From NCBI RefSeq assembly GCF_004361855.1, contig NZ_SNWQ01000032.1:1-64000 (forward strand): 64,000 bases of DNA, written 5' to 3'. Source of the stretch: Kribbella caucasensis (lineage in GTDB: Bacteria; Actinomycetota; Actinomycetes; Propionibacteriales; Kribbellaceae). Both the position numbers and the translations under genes were made by a program. Under the pieces are notes generated by a model. That model saw only the letters and a program-made list of their open reading frames with translations, was not told the origin of the DNA and made no database searches. The first letter of the stretch is position 1. Every line of letters starts with the position of its first letter. Below, one piece after another: positions 16,495 to 25,500 of this stretch.

Positions 16495-17076
16495 GACTAA
16501 CGGCATTGCCGCTCAGCTAGCCGATCTGACTTGTCGTAAAGCTGGTCTGCGTGGTGGTCGGGTTGGGGGCTGGGCATCTGGCCGTGTGGGCGAGTGCGGG
16601 GACCGTGAACAGGTTGTCGGGGGGTTCGGGCGTACGGTGCGGTGTTCACGGTTCCGCGATGGTGTTCGTGATCGCGGTGTCAGGCCCGTGGCGACCTGGT
16701 TGGTCCGGCTGACCGTCGTACGACGCTTCTGACGGTGGCGTGGTCATCGAGAATCCGCTCAGTGACGCCCGACCTCTCAGACCCGACCCGCGCGACTCGA
16801 CGTTGAGCACCCATCAGACGTGGGCCGGCGCGAAATGTGACTGGCCGCTGCCCAAGGTCGCCTGTTGGCCGGGTCAGGCGGACCGCTAGGTGGATCCGGG
16901 GAGGTTTTTTGTGGCGACCGGGGTGGGTTGTTGGCTCAGGGCGGGCAGAAACCCGCCCCGGTTGCGCTGAGCCCATCGGTGGCGAGACCGTGCCTGGGCG
17001 GCGCGGGTCGACTAAACCGGTCGAACGACGATCAGCCTGACGGCAAGCCAGGTGGCCTGACCAAGCGGCATTGGGA
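16440..17076. other. 637-base gene-free stretch
   Basis: No frame in either direction shows protein-like composition or a start signal. It holds the TACTACGG tandem repeat, an inverted repeat of the GTTCACGGTCC family and G-rich sequence. It directly follows the broken DUF418 gene and may be decayed coding DNA. Confidence 0.5.
16599..16655. repeat. dispersed GTTCA(A/C)GGTCCC palindromic repeat, copy 2
   Basis: GGGACCGTGAACA (16599-16611) and TGTTCACGGTTCC (16643-16655) pair at 12 of 13 positions with a 31-base loop. The arm core is the same as in the copies at 2.0 and 44.0 kb. Confidence 0.5.
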
Positions 17077-17439
17077 CTAGCGGATGGTGCTCGAGTCGAT
17101 TTCCTGGGTGTACGACGTGATGTTGGTCAACGTGCCCTGGACGAACTCGAAGATGTCGCACGAGGAGACGAAGGACGACTGCCACTTCTGGTCGACGTAC
17201 CGGGCGATCGCGTCGACGGCGACCGCGTCGGCACTGACGATGGCCTTGAAGCGGAGGAACTGGGTGGTGCTGCGGGACAGCTGCTGCAGCGCACCCTCGC
17301 AGGCCTGGATCACCTGGTCGCGCCCCTCGAGCCGGGCAGCTCCGACCAAGGTCCAGCTGACCTCGGGATGCAGGAACGGATACACCTCGGAATACCGGTG
17401 GGTGGAGAACGCCTCCGCCACCTGCTGGATCGTCGCCAT
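17077..17439 (-). CDS. SnoaL-like / NTF2-fold protein
   Basis: A 120-residue protein with the N-terminal helix and Y-P-F-L-H-P-E-V-S-W-T-L-V-G strand of SnoaL-like proteins, followed by E-G-R-D-Q-V-I-Q-A-C and a C-terminal C-D-I-F-E-F-V-Q-G strand. ATG 17439 has AGAGG 9 bases upstream; the TTG two codons earlier is an alternative. It lies downstream of the lipoprotein gene on the same strand and is probably co-transcribed with it. Function unknown. Confidence 0.7.
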   Translation of the reverse strand: MATIQQVAEAFSTHRYSEVYPFLHPEVSWTLVGAARLEGRDQVIQACEGALQQLSRSTTQFLRFKAIVSADAVAVDAIARYVDQKWQSSFVSSCDIFEFVQGTLTNITSYTQEIDSSTIR

Positions 17440-17464
17440 CCGCAAATCCTCTCAGGTCGGCTGG

Positions 17465-18184
17465 TCAGATCTTCCAGTCCCACGGCGCGTAGATGCTGAC
17501 CCGGACCGCATCCAGCAGGGTCGGAACGTACTTTGCCGAGCACCCGATCGCGTACTGGTTGCGGGCCCCGAGCACGTTTTTCCTGGTCAGATCCCGGCGC
17601 TGGACCTCGAAGGCCGTGACCAGCTTCCACTGGGGCCAGGAGTCCTCCGTGTAGGACCGGGCGATGTACCCGGCGGCGACCGGATCTCCGTGGTTGCCCA
17701 GCGCCTCGCCGGAGCGGGTGGAGGTGCGCGCGTTCAGGTAGTCGCCGCGTTGGTCGCCCATCGGGTGTTGACCCGGTGGGTTCAACCTGGCGTCGTGCAG
17801 GTTGGTCTCGTACTGCAGGCTCCACTCCTCGTAATCGCAGGCGAGGATCACCTGTGCGTTGCCGGGACCGGGGGCGCGCAGCGCGGATTCGGGAGCATCG
17901 AGCCGGGCGACGGTGATCTGCTGGTAGGCGCTCTCGGGCACCGGCGGTCGGCTGGGAAGCTTGGTCGGGAACGGCGCCGGCTGGGTCTGCGTCGGCGTCG
18001 CTTCCGGAGACGGCTGACCTGAGGACGGTGAGCCCTGCATCTGCAGGCTGATGTAGGCGGACGGCGAGGCATCGGCCGTCGGAGCCGTTTCGGTGCCGCA
18101 GGCGGCGACCAGGAACGGCAGGCAGAGCAGTACCCCCAGTTGCGCATGGACAACTTTTACCGGTCCGGTGTCGTCCGTACGCAC
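17465..18184 (-). CDS. predicted lipoprotein of unknown function
   Basis: A 239-residue exported lipoprotein. The signal sequence G-V-L-L-C-L-P-F-L-V-A-A-C ends in a lipobox with Cys29. A Ser/Pro/Thr-rich linker of about 50 residues follows and then a globular domain with two or three Cys (I-L-A-C-D-Y-E-E-W, A-I-G-C-S-A-K-Y). GTG 18184 is used although the ribosome binding site is weak. It is divergent from the membrane-anchored gene at 18200, their starts being 15 bases apart, so both starts must rely on overlapping promoters. I do not recognise a specific family. Confidence 0.65.
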   Translation of the reverse strand: MRTDDTGPVKVVHAQLGVLLCLPFLVAACGTETAPTADASPSAYISLQMQGSPSSGQPSPEATPTQTQPAPFPTKLPSRPPVPESAYQQITVARLDAPESALRAPGPGNAQVILACDYEEWSLQYETNLHDARLNPPGQHPMGDQRGDYLNARTSTRSGEALGNHGDPVAAGYIARSYTEDSWPQWKLVTAFEVQRRDLTRKNVLGARNQYAIGCSAKYVPTLLDAVRVSIYAPWDWKI

Positions 18185-18199
18185 TGTGGGTGCGGTGTA

Positions 18200-18676
18200 A
18201 TGGCGGTCGTGACGACGGGTGGTGCGGGGGATGTGCGGTTGGGGCGGGCCGGGAAAGGCTTGCGGGTGCTAGTCGCCCTGGTGGGGATCGGGCTGCTCGT
18301 GAACGGGTCGGTGCGGGCCACCGATGACGTCTGGCCGTTCGGGCCGATGTCGCAGTACGCGATGTCGGTGCCGGACGACGCGGCGATCACGTACACCCGG
18401 GTCAGCGCGTTGACGGACGCGGGGACGACGGTGGATGTGCCGTTGAACATCGAGGGGGCCGGGGTCGCGCGGGCCGAGATCGAGGCGCGGATCGGGGAGA
18501 TCGTCAAGGATCCGTCGTTGCTGCAGCAGGTGGCGGACGGGTGGGCGAAGAAGCACCCGGACAAGCCGAAGTACGTGAGGCTCGAGCTGATCCGGGACAC
18601 CACGCAACTGGTGGAGGGCCGGGTCGAGGGTCCGCCGAAGTCCGAAGTACTGGCGACCTGGCAGGTGCGCCGGTGA
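18200..18676 (+). CDS. single-pass membrane-anchored protein, partner of HTTM protein
   Basis: A 158-residue protein with one hydrophobic segment (L-R-V-L-V-A-L-V-G-I-G-L-L-V) near residues 20-35 and an extracytoplasmic domain beginning D-D-V-W-P-F-G-P-M-S-Q-Y-A-M. ATG 18200 or GTG 18209 may be the start. Its stop overlaps the GTG of the next gene by GTGA, so the two are translationally coupled. The W-P-F-x-P-M-x-M-Y-A-like motif recurs in partner proteins of HTTM membrane proteins. The function is unknown. Confidence 0.7.
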   Translation: MAVVTTGGAGDVRLGRAGKGLRVLVALVGIGLLVNGSVRATDDVWPFGPMSQYAMSVPDDAAITYTRVSALTDAGTTVDVPLNIEGAGVARAEIEARIGEIVKDPSLLQQVADGWAKKHPDKPKYVRLELIRDTTQLVEGRVEGPPKSEVLATWQVRR

Positions 18677-19584
18677 AGGTCGTCAACTGGTTCACGCCCG
18701 CGATCGCGTTGGCCAGGGTGGCGTGGTTGCGGACGGTCCTGTACCTGTTCGTCATCCTCGACATGCACGCGTTCGTCCGGGACACCCGGCTGAAGGGCGA
18801 GCACACCGGGCTGTACCAACCGCTGTTCCTGGCTCGCCTGTTCGACCTGCCGAGGCCGTCGGTCACCAACACGACGATCCTGTACGTCGTCCTCATCGTC
18901 GCGTGTCTCGTCGGCGCCACCAACTGGTTCCCCCGGATCGCGGGCTGGGTGGTCGCCCCGGCGTTCACCTGGTGGGTGCTGATCGGGATGAGCGACGGCA
19001 AGGTGGACCACGACCACCTCGCGCTGGTGGTCGCGTTGTGGGTGCTGCCGACGGTCAAGCCGCAGCAGAAGGGCTGGAGGGCCTACGGGGACCAGAGCAG
19101 GTCCGAGGCGGCCGGCTGGGCTGTCAGGTGTGTCCAGCTCAGCGTGATCGCGACGTACTTCCTCTCGGCGGTCGCCAAGCTGCGGAGCGCCGGCTGGGTG
19201 GTGACCTGGCCCGGGAGCGCAGTACTGACCTGGGCGATCGTCCGCCGGCCGCACCCGGTCGGGGAGTGGTTGCTGAACCACCCGTGGATGCTGCACGTGA
19301 TGCAGTGGGTCGGGTTCATCGGCGAGCTCCTGTCGCCGGTGGTGCTGTGGCTGAAGGGGCGCTGGCAGTTGCTCGCTGCGCTGTTCTTCATCGGCTTCCA
19401 TGTGGCGAACACCGCGATCCTGCTGATCCACTTCCTGCCGACCGTGGTCTGCTGGCTCGCCTTCGCCCCACTCGAGCGGATCGTGCCCTGGTTCCAGCGC
19501 CGGAGCAGGTCAGCCGGCGACGCCGGACAGGCCGAAGACCAGGCCGAAGACGGCGGGAAGGCCAAGGAGCAGGCCGGCGCGTAA
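18673..19584 (+). CDS. HTTM-type polytopic membrane protein
   Basis: A 303-residue integral membrane protein with about seven hydrophobic segments. The family features are V-L-Y-L-F-V-I-L-D near the start, Y-Q-P-L-F-L-A-R-L, D-H-D-H-L-A-L-V-V-A-L-W-V-L-P, T-Y-F-L-S-A-V-A-K-L-R and G-F-H-V-A-N. This matches HTTM-domain proteins related to the membrane part of vitamin-K-dependent gamma-carboxylase. The tail after residue 275 is hydrophilic (Glu/Ala/Gln-rich). GTG 18673 overlaps the previous stop. Its last 75 bases overlap the convergent gene at 19510. Confidence 0.7.
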   Translation: MKVVNWFTPAIALARVAWLRTVLYLFVILDMHAFVRDTRLKGEHTGLYQPLFLARLFDLPRPSVTNTTILYVVLIVACLVGATNWFPRIAGWVVAPAFTWWVLIGMSDGKVDHDHLALVVALWVLPTVKPQQKGWRAYGDQSRSEAAGWAVRCVQLSVIATYFLSAVAKLRSAGWVVTWPGSAVLTWAIVRRPHPVGEWLLNHPWMLHVMQWVGFIGELLSPVVLWLKGRWQLLAALFFIGFHVANTAILLIHFLPTVVCWLAFAPLERIVPWFQRRSRSAGDAGQAEDQAEDGGKAKEQAGA

Positions 19585-19914
19585 CCGGAACCGGCGGCCG
19601 TCCGGTCCCGGCGTCCGGACGATCCGGGACAGCACCGCCCCGGCGTACCCGAAGACCAGCGCGGCGAGCAGGATCTGCTGGGTCGGCAGGGTGTCGCCCT
19701 CGTGGGTCAGGCCGAGGGTGACCAGGCCCGGGCAGCAGAACGCGAACATGCCGAACCCGAGCTCCGGGATCGGCAGCCAGCGGCGCCCGAGCACGTCGAG
19801 CTCGGCCGGACGCTTGCGCTGGACCGAGCGGACGAACCGGGTGGTGCTGAGCAACAGGTCGCTGATGCAGAGGACGGCCGCGACGACCAGGGCGGCGTGG
19901 AAAATCGTCTGCAC
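19510..19914 (-). CDS. hypothetical membrane protein
   Basis: A 134-residue protein with about four hydrophobic segments: an N-terminal F-H-A-A-L-V-V-A-A-V-L, a central F-G-M-F-A-F-C-C-P-G-L-V-T-L, L-L-A-A-L-V-F-G-Y-A-G and a C-terminal A-G-L-L-L-G-L-P-A-V-F-G. No family recognised. Its 3' end overlaps the HTTM gene by 75 bases tail to tail; the hydrophobic pattern supports it as real, although the overlap lowers confidence in the exact end. Confidence 0.55.
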   Translation of the reverse strand: MQTIFHAALVVAAVLCISDLLLSTTRFVRSVQRKRPAELDVLGRRWLPIPELGFGMFAFCCPGLVTLGLTHEGDTLPTQQILLAALVFGYAGAVLSRIVRTPGPDGRRFRLRAGLLLGLPAVFGLVFGLSGVAG

Positions 19915-19960
19915 GGGGAGAACGTTAGGCCCCGCTTGACCGCCTTGTCCCCGCTAACAC

Positions 19961-19976
19961 GTAACGTCTGCTTAAC
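19961..19976. promoter_or_regulatory. weak candidate GlnR-type box upstream of glnA2
   Basis: GTAAC (19961-19965), six bases, TTAAC (19972-19976) approximates the GlnR half-sites GTnAC-n6-GAAAC. It lies 74 bases before the glutamine synthetase start. One half-site deviates, so this is a suggestion only. Confidence 0.25.
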
Positions 19977-20049
19977 AGAGACGGGGCACACTGTGTGAGG
20001 CCCTGTCATCAGCGCCGACAGCCGCAGGACGAGAGAGGTGGACACGCCG

Positions 20050-21390
20050 ATGGACAAGCAGCAGGAGTTCGTGCTGCGCGCGCTCGAGGAGCGCGACGTG
20101 CGGTTCGTTCGGCTCTGGTTCACCGACGTGCTCGGCTTCCTCAAGTCGGTCGCGGTGGCGCCGGCCGAGCTGGAGGGCGCGTTCGCCGAGGGGATCGGCT
20201 TCGACGGGTCCGCGATCGAGGGCTTCGCCCGGGTGACCGAGGCGGACATGCTGGCCAAACCGGACCCGTCGACGTTCCAGATCCTGCCCTGGCGGGGCGA
20301 GACGATGGGCACCGCGCGGATGTTCTGCGACATCAACATGCCGGACGGCTCGCCGTCGTTCGCCGACCCGCGGTACGTGCTGAAGCGGACCCTGGCCAAG
20401 GCGGCCGATCTCGGGTTCACCTTCTACACCCACCCGGAGATCGAGTTCTACCTGTTCAAGCAGCCGGCCGGCCCGGCCGGGACGCCGCCGGAGCCGGTCG
20501 ACTCGTCCGGGTACTTCGACCACACCCCGCAGGGCATCGGCAACGACTTCCGCCGCGAGGCGATCACGATGCTGGAGTCGATGGGCATCTCGGTCGAGTT
20601 CAGCCACCACGAGGGCGGCCCGGGCCAGCAGGAGATCGACCTGCGGTACGCCGACGCGCTCAGCACGGCCGACAACATCATGACCTTCCGGGTGGTGGTG
20701 AAGGAGGTCGCGCTCAGCCAGGGCATCTACGCCTCGTTCATGCCGAAGCCGCTGAGCGACCAGCCGGGTTCGGGGATGCACACCCACATGTCGCTGTTCG
20801 AGGGCGACCGGAACGCGTTCTTCGAGGGCGGCGCGCAGTACCAGCTGTCCAAGACCGGCCGGGCCTTCATCGCCGGCCTGCTGTACCACGCGGCCGAGAT
20901 CACCGCGGTGACGAACCAGTGGGTGAACTCGTACAAGCGGCTCGCCGTCGGTGACGAGGCGCCCTCGTTCATCTCGTGGGGGCACAACAACCGGTCCGCG
21001 CTGGTCCGGGTGCCGATGTACAAGCCGCACAAGGGCCAGTCGAGCCGGGTGGAGTTCCGCTCGCTGGACTCGGCAGCGAACCCGTATCTGGCGTTCGCGC
21101 TGATGCTGGCGGCCGGGCTGAAGGGCATCGAGGAGGGGTACGAGTTGCCCCGTGAGGTCGAGGACGACGTCTGGTCGCTGACTTCGAGGGAGCGCCGCGC
21201 GCTGGGGATCAAGCCGTTGCCGAGCAGCCTGGCCGAGGCGATCAGCGCGATGGAGGACAGTGAGCTGGTCGCCGAGACGCTGGGTGAGCACGTCTTCGAC
21301 TTCTTCCTGCGCAACAAGCGGGTCGAGTGGCAGGACTACCGCCGCCAGGTCACCCCGTTCGAGCTCAACAAACTGCTGCCGGTCCTCTAA
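20050..21390 (+). CDS. glnA2: glutamine synthetase family protein, GlnA2 type
   Basis: A 446-residue type I glutamine-synthetase fold. Motifs visible are G-F-D-G-S-A-I-E-G-F, the catalytic beta-grasp V-R-L-W-F-T-D, G-S-G-M-H-T-H-M-S and N-R-S-A-L-V-R-V-P. The start M-D-K-Q-Q-E-F-V-L-R and the whole sequence closely resemble what I recall of Streptomyces GlnA2, reported to ligate glutamate to polyamines rather than to ammonia; this function is therefore a possibility. ATG 20050 is chosen over GTG 20038 by that resemblance. In mycobacteria glnA2 is next to glnE, as is broadly so here (glnE lies about 5.6 kb downstream). Confidence 0.85.
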   Translation: MDKQQEFVLRALEERDVRFVRLWFTDVLGFLKSVAVAPAELEGAFAEGIGFDGSAIEGFARVTEADMLAKPDPSTFQILPWRGETMGTARMFCDINMPDGSPSFADPRYVLKRTLAKAADLGFTFYTHPEIEFYLFKQPAGPAGTPPEPVDSSGYFDHTPQGIGNDFRREAITMLESMGISVEFSHHEGGPGQQEIDLRYADALSTADNIMTFRVVVKEVALSQGIYASFMPKPLSDQPGSGMHTHMSLFEGDRNAFFEGGAQYQLSKTGRAFIAGLLYHAAEITAVTNQWVNSYKRLAVGDEAPSFISWGHNNRSALVRVPMYKPHKGQSSRVEFRSLDSAANPYLAFALMLAAGLKGIEEGYELPREVEDDVWSLTSRERRALGIKPLPSSLAEAISAMEDSELVAETLGEHVFDFFLRNKRVEWQDYRRQVTPFELNKLLPVL

Positions 21391-21477
21391 CCAGTTCACA
21401 GCTGGCCGCGCATGAGCGGCAAATAGTTTCCTGAGCCGTCATCTATCCGTTGCCCTGGTCACGTGGGATGGGCTCTC

Positions 21478-22557
21478 ATGCGGCGCCTGCTTGCGTTCAC
21501 CGGTCTGCTCGTCTTCCTGCTGACCACGGGAGCCGCTACCGCGTCGGCGCACGTCATCGCGTCCGCGGGTTACTCGACCGTTCACCAAGACGGCAGTCGC
21601 GTGACCTATCAGCTCAGCCTCGAGTACGCCGTACTGGCGCGGGCCGTCGATCTCGGTGCACCGGCCACCGATGACGGGCAGCGGGCACAAGCACTCGACA
21701 CGGCCCGGCCGCGGTTGGAGGAATATCTCCACGATCGGGTGATCGTCTCCCTCGACGGCGCCGCCTGCGAACCCCGGCTGGAGACCACCTCGGTCAGCAA
21801 CCGGGCGGAGAAGCCGTACGCCGACCTCGGGCTGGTCTACGAATGCGCCGGCGACGAAGGCCTGTTCCGCCTGCAGTACAAGGTTTTCGACGACTCGGAG
21901 GCGGTCGCCGACGACCACACCAACGTGGTCGAGTACACCTTCGGCAACGAGTCCGGCCGGACCATCTTCGACCGCAGCCACCACGATTTCACCGTCGGCG
22001 ACAACACCCTCGCGTCGTCCAGCCTGCAGTTCGGCAAGCTGGGCGTCGAGCACATCCTGCTCGGCCTCGACCACGTGCTCTTCGTCGTCGCTCTCGTCCT
22101 CGGCGCGACCACCTTCCAGAGCCTGCTGAAAGTGATCTCGATGTTCACCGTGGCGCACAGCGTCACGCTCGTCTCCACCCTGCTGGGCGGGATCTCGGTA
22201 CCGGCGGTGATCGTCGAGCCGCTGATCGCGCTGTCGATCGCCTTCGTCGCCGTCGAGAACCTGCTCGGCTCCACCCGGCACCGGATGCCGGTGGTCTTCG
22301 GTTTCGGTCTCCTGCACGGTCTCGGCTTCGCCGGGTCCCTGCGGATCACCGATGGGGCCAGCCCCGAACTGCTCGTCTCGCTGCTCAGCTTCAACCTCGG
22401 TATCGAGGCCGGTCAGGCGCTGTTGCTGATCGCCGTGTTCCCGCTGGTCCTGCTCATCCGCCGGAGCCGCTTCTCGGTTCCGGCCGTTCGCTCGGCGACC
22501 GGGGTCGTCGCCGCCTTCGGCCTCTTCTGGTTCGTAGAAAGGTTCTTCCTCACATGA
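21478..22557 (+). CDS. HupE/UreJ-type membrane protein
   Basis: A 359-residue membrane protein. It has a cleavable signal peptide (R-R-L-L-A-F-T-G-L-L-V-F-L-L, cleavage after A-S-A) and a secreted domain of about 160 residues. Six or so membrane segments carry the family motifs G-V-E-H-I-L-L-G-L-D-H-V-L-F, T-V-A-H-S-V-T-L, G-F-G-L-L-H-G-L-G-F-A and F-N-L-G-I-E-A-G-Q. The conserved His/Asp/Glu in these suggest a metal-binding transporter; related HupE/UreJ proteins are linked to nickel or cobalt. ATG 21478 is favoured over GTG 21463. Its TGA overlaps the ATG of the next gene, so both are one operon. Confidence 0.8.
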   Translation: MRRLLAFTGLLVFLLTTGAATASAHVIASAGYSTVHQDGSRVTYQLSLEYAVLARAVDLGAPATDDGQRAQALDTARPRLEEYLHDRVIVSLDGAACEPRLETTSVSNRAEKPYADLGLVYECAGDEGLFRLQYKVFDDSEAVADDHTNVVEYTFGNESGRTIFDRSHHDFTVGDNTLASSSLQFGKLGVEHILLGLDHVLFVVALVLGATTFQSLLKVISMFTVAHSVTLVSTLLGGISVPAVIVEPLIALSIAFVAVENLLGSTRHRMPVVFGFGLLHGLGFAGSLRITDGASPELLVSLLSFNLGIEAGQALLLIAVFPLVLLIRRSRFSVPAVRSATGVVAAFGLFWFVERFFLT

Positions 22558-25500
22558 TCCGCCTGACCCGCTCGTCTCGCGATCACCAACCGACGACGAA
22601 GTACCACAAGCTCTTGTACGGCGTGACCGCCGGGCTCGCCGCGCTGGTGATCGGCGTGCCGCTCACCGGTGTGCTCGCCGATGCCGTCGACGCGCCCAAC
22701 GCCACCATCTCCGGCACGGTCTTCGAGGACCGCGACAACGACAACCGGATCGACACCGGTGAGCCGGTGCTGCCCGGGGTCAGCGTGTCCGACGGCCAGC
22801 AGATCGTCGTCACCGACGCCCAGGGCCGCTACACGTTCGGCACCGACGTCGAGCGCCGTGACGTGGACCTCGTCTTCGTCACCCAGCCGGCCGGCTACTC
22901 GGTCGGCACCGACGACTCGATGACCCCGAAGTTCTACCGCAACCTCGGCCAGCTCGCCGCCGGAGACACCCGCGAGGTGGACTTCGGCCTGCGCAAGGAC
23001 CGGGACAACGACGGCGGCCGGTTCACCTTCGGCAACGTCGCCGACCCGCACGTGAACGCCCAGCTGGCCGAGCAGATCACCGAGATCAACTCGACCCGGC
23101 AGGAGCTCGCCTTCATCCAGGTCAGCGGCGACCTGACGAACAACGCGACCGACCCGGAGTTCGAGTTCTACAAGGCCGGTACCGCGAACTCGAAGGTCCC
23201 GGTGTGGCCGGCCGTCGGCAACCACGAGTACTCCGCCGGCGCGACGTACGCGGTCCGGATCAACAACTACCGCAAGCACGTCGGGCCCGAGTGGTACTCC
23301 TTCGACTACGGCGACCGGCACTTCCTGGTGCTGGAGAACAACGGCGCCGCGCCGTTCGCCGAGCAGCTCGAATGGGTCAAGGCCGACCTCGCCCAGAACG
23401 TCAAGGAGGGCAAGCGGCTGGTGGTGCTCGCCCACCAGCCGATGAACGTGCCGTTCGGCTCGCCGAGTGTCTACGACGAGTACGGCAAGGTGCTGGAGCA
23501 GTACGGCGCCGAGCTGATGCTGGTCGGTCACGAGCACTCCAACGATGTGGAGCCGAGGAGCGACTTCGCCGGCACCGCGAAGCACATCCAGACGGTGTCG
23601 AGCTCGTACACGATCGACAACTCGCCGCGCGGGTTCCGGTTCGTGAACATGCACAACAAGACCTTCGACAACCCGTTCCGGATCTACGGCGCGGAGAAGG
23701 ACCTCACCGTCGTCAGCCCGGCACCCGGTACGTCGATCCCGCGGGACGGCTTCCCGGGCATCCAGGTGAACGCCTACGACAGCAGTGACGCCCCGGTGAG
23801 TGTCCGCTACCGCATCGACAACGGCAGCTGGAAGCCGCTCTACTCGACCGGCGAGTTCACCTGGTACGGCACGCTGCCGGACAGCACGCAGTACGGCGAC
23901 CACACGCTGCTGGTCGAGGCGGCGGACAAGACCGGAGCGATCTGGAAGGCCACCTCGACGTTCACTTTGACCAACGAGAAGGCGATCAAGCCGGTCGCTG
24001 GCGCGAACTGGTCCCAGCACCACGGCGACCCGTCGCACACCGGAGTCGCCACCGACAGCATCGCCGCCGGGCAGCGGCTTGCCTGGTCGTACCGGACGAA
24101 GGGCACGTTCCTGACCGGCTCGCCCGCGATCGTCGACGGTGTCGTGTACGCCGGGACGCGGGACGAGGACGGTGACGGCAACAGCGCGGTACACGCGGTG
24201 TCGCTGGCGACCGGCCGCAAGCTGTGGAGCTACACCGTGCCGTCCTCGGTGCACGGCAGCATCGCGGTGTCGGACGGGCTCGTGTTCGTACCGACGCTGC
24301 GCGGCACGCTCTTCGCCGTGGACGCCAAGACCGGTCAGCTGAAGTGGCGTAACGATCCCGGTCCGGCGCCGGAGGGCAACAACCAGCGCACGTACGGGTA
24401 CTACGGCGTGACGGTTGCCGAGGGCAAGGTGCTGTACCCGTACCAGACCAGGCACGGCGAGGCGAGCCGCGGTCTGCTGGTCGCGCTCGACGTCAAGACC
24501 GGGCAGCGGATCTGGGCATCGCCGATGAGCGGTGCCACGATGAGCGACGGTACGCCGGCTGTCTCGAACGGTCACGTGTACGTCGGCAACGAAACCGCCG
24601 ACCGGGTCATCTCCTACAACCTCGAGACCGGCGCGGTCGAGTGGACCGGAACCGCGGCTCTAGGTGGTTGGCAGGACGGCATCCCGTCCGCTGCCGACGG
24701 TCGGGTCTTCATCGGCTCCGGCAACGGGATCATCGCTCGCGACGGCGCGACCGGAGCCACCCTGTGGAGCTACCGCAGCTCCTGGCCGTCACTGGTCAAC
24801 GGCAACGCCACCCCGGCCGCCGCGGCGATCAAGGGCGACGTCGTCTATATGGGCTTCCCGAGTGGTGAGGTGGCCGCGCTCAACGCCGGTACCGGTGCGG
24901 TCATCTGGAAGCGGTTGCTGCCGGGCAAGCAGTACCGCGGTGGGTCGTTCACCTCACCCGTTGTCAGCGGCAACACGTTGTTCGTCGGCTCGAACGGCGG
25001 CAGCTTCTACGCACTGGATGCCCAGACGGGTCAGCCGCTGTGGCAGCAGGACCTGGGCACCTGGGTCTCCGCCGGACCGGTTGTCAGCGGCAACACGGTC
25101 GTCGTCGGTGCGTTCGACGGCAACCTGTACGCCTTCACCCCGGGCGGTGTCGCGGCCAAGCCGTGGCCCGTGGTGTCCGGCAAGGTGACCAAGAAGGACA
25201 GTGGCGAACCGGTCGCCTCGACCGCTGTCACCGTTCTGCAGAACGAAATGTCGATCGGCTCTACCACGACGGATGCCGCTGGCAACTATCGGTTGGCGCT
25301 GGAGAAGGGGGCCGGCACCTACACGATCCAGTCGGCCCAGCTCGGCTACGCGACGGCCGCCAAGGAGATCACCGTGGGCGACGGCGGAGCCGCCGGCGTC
25401 AACCTGGAGATCTCGCCGGTGAACGTCGACGCGAGCGTCGGCAAGCGGCTGCCCAGCGGCCTGGTCGAGGCCGGACTCGACGACATCGTGATCGAGAACA

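Noticed and set aside
16680..17080. Short ORFs on both strands (98, 71 and 67 residues) in the 16.4-17.1 kb gap
   Set aside because: No ribosome binding sites, no hydrophobic or conserved pattern and atypical Pro/Gly/Arg composition.
19972..21399. 475-residue minus-strand ORF across glnA2
   Set aside because: Antisense to a gene with all glutamine-synthetase motifs; composition is shadow-like.
22413..24575. 720-residue minus-strand ORF across the phosphoesterase gene
   Set aside because: Antisense to a sequence with all five metal motifs and PQQ repeats; no recognisable domain of its own.
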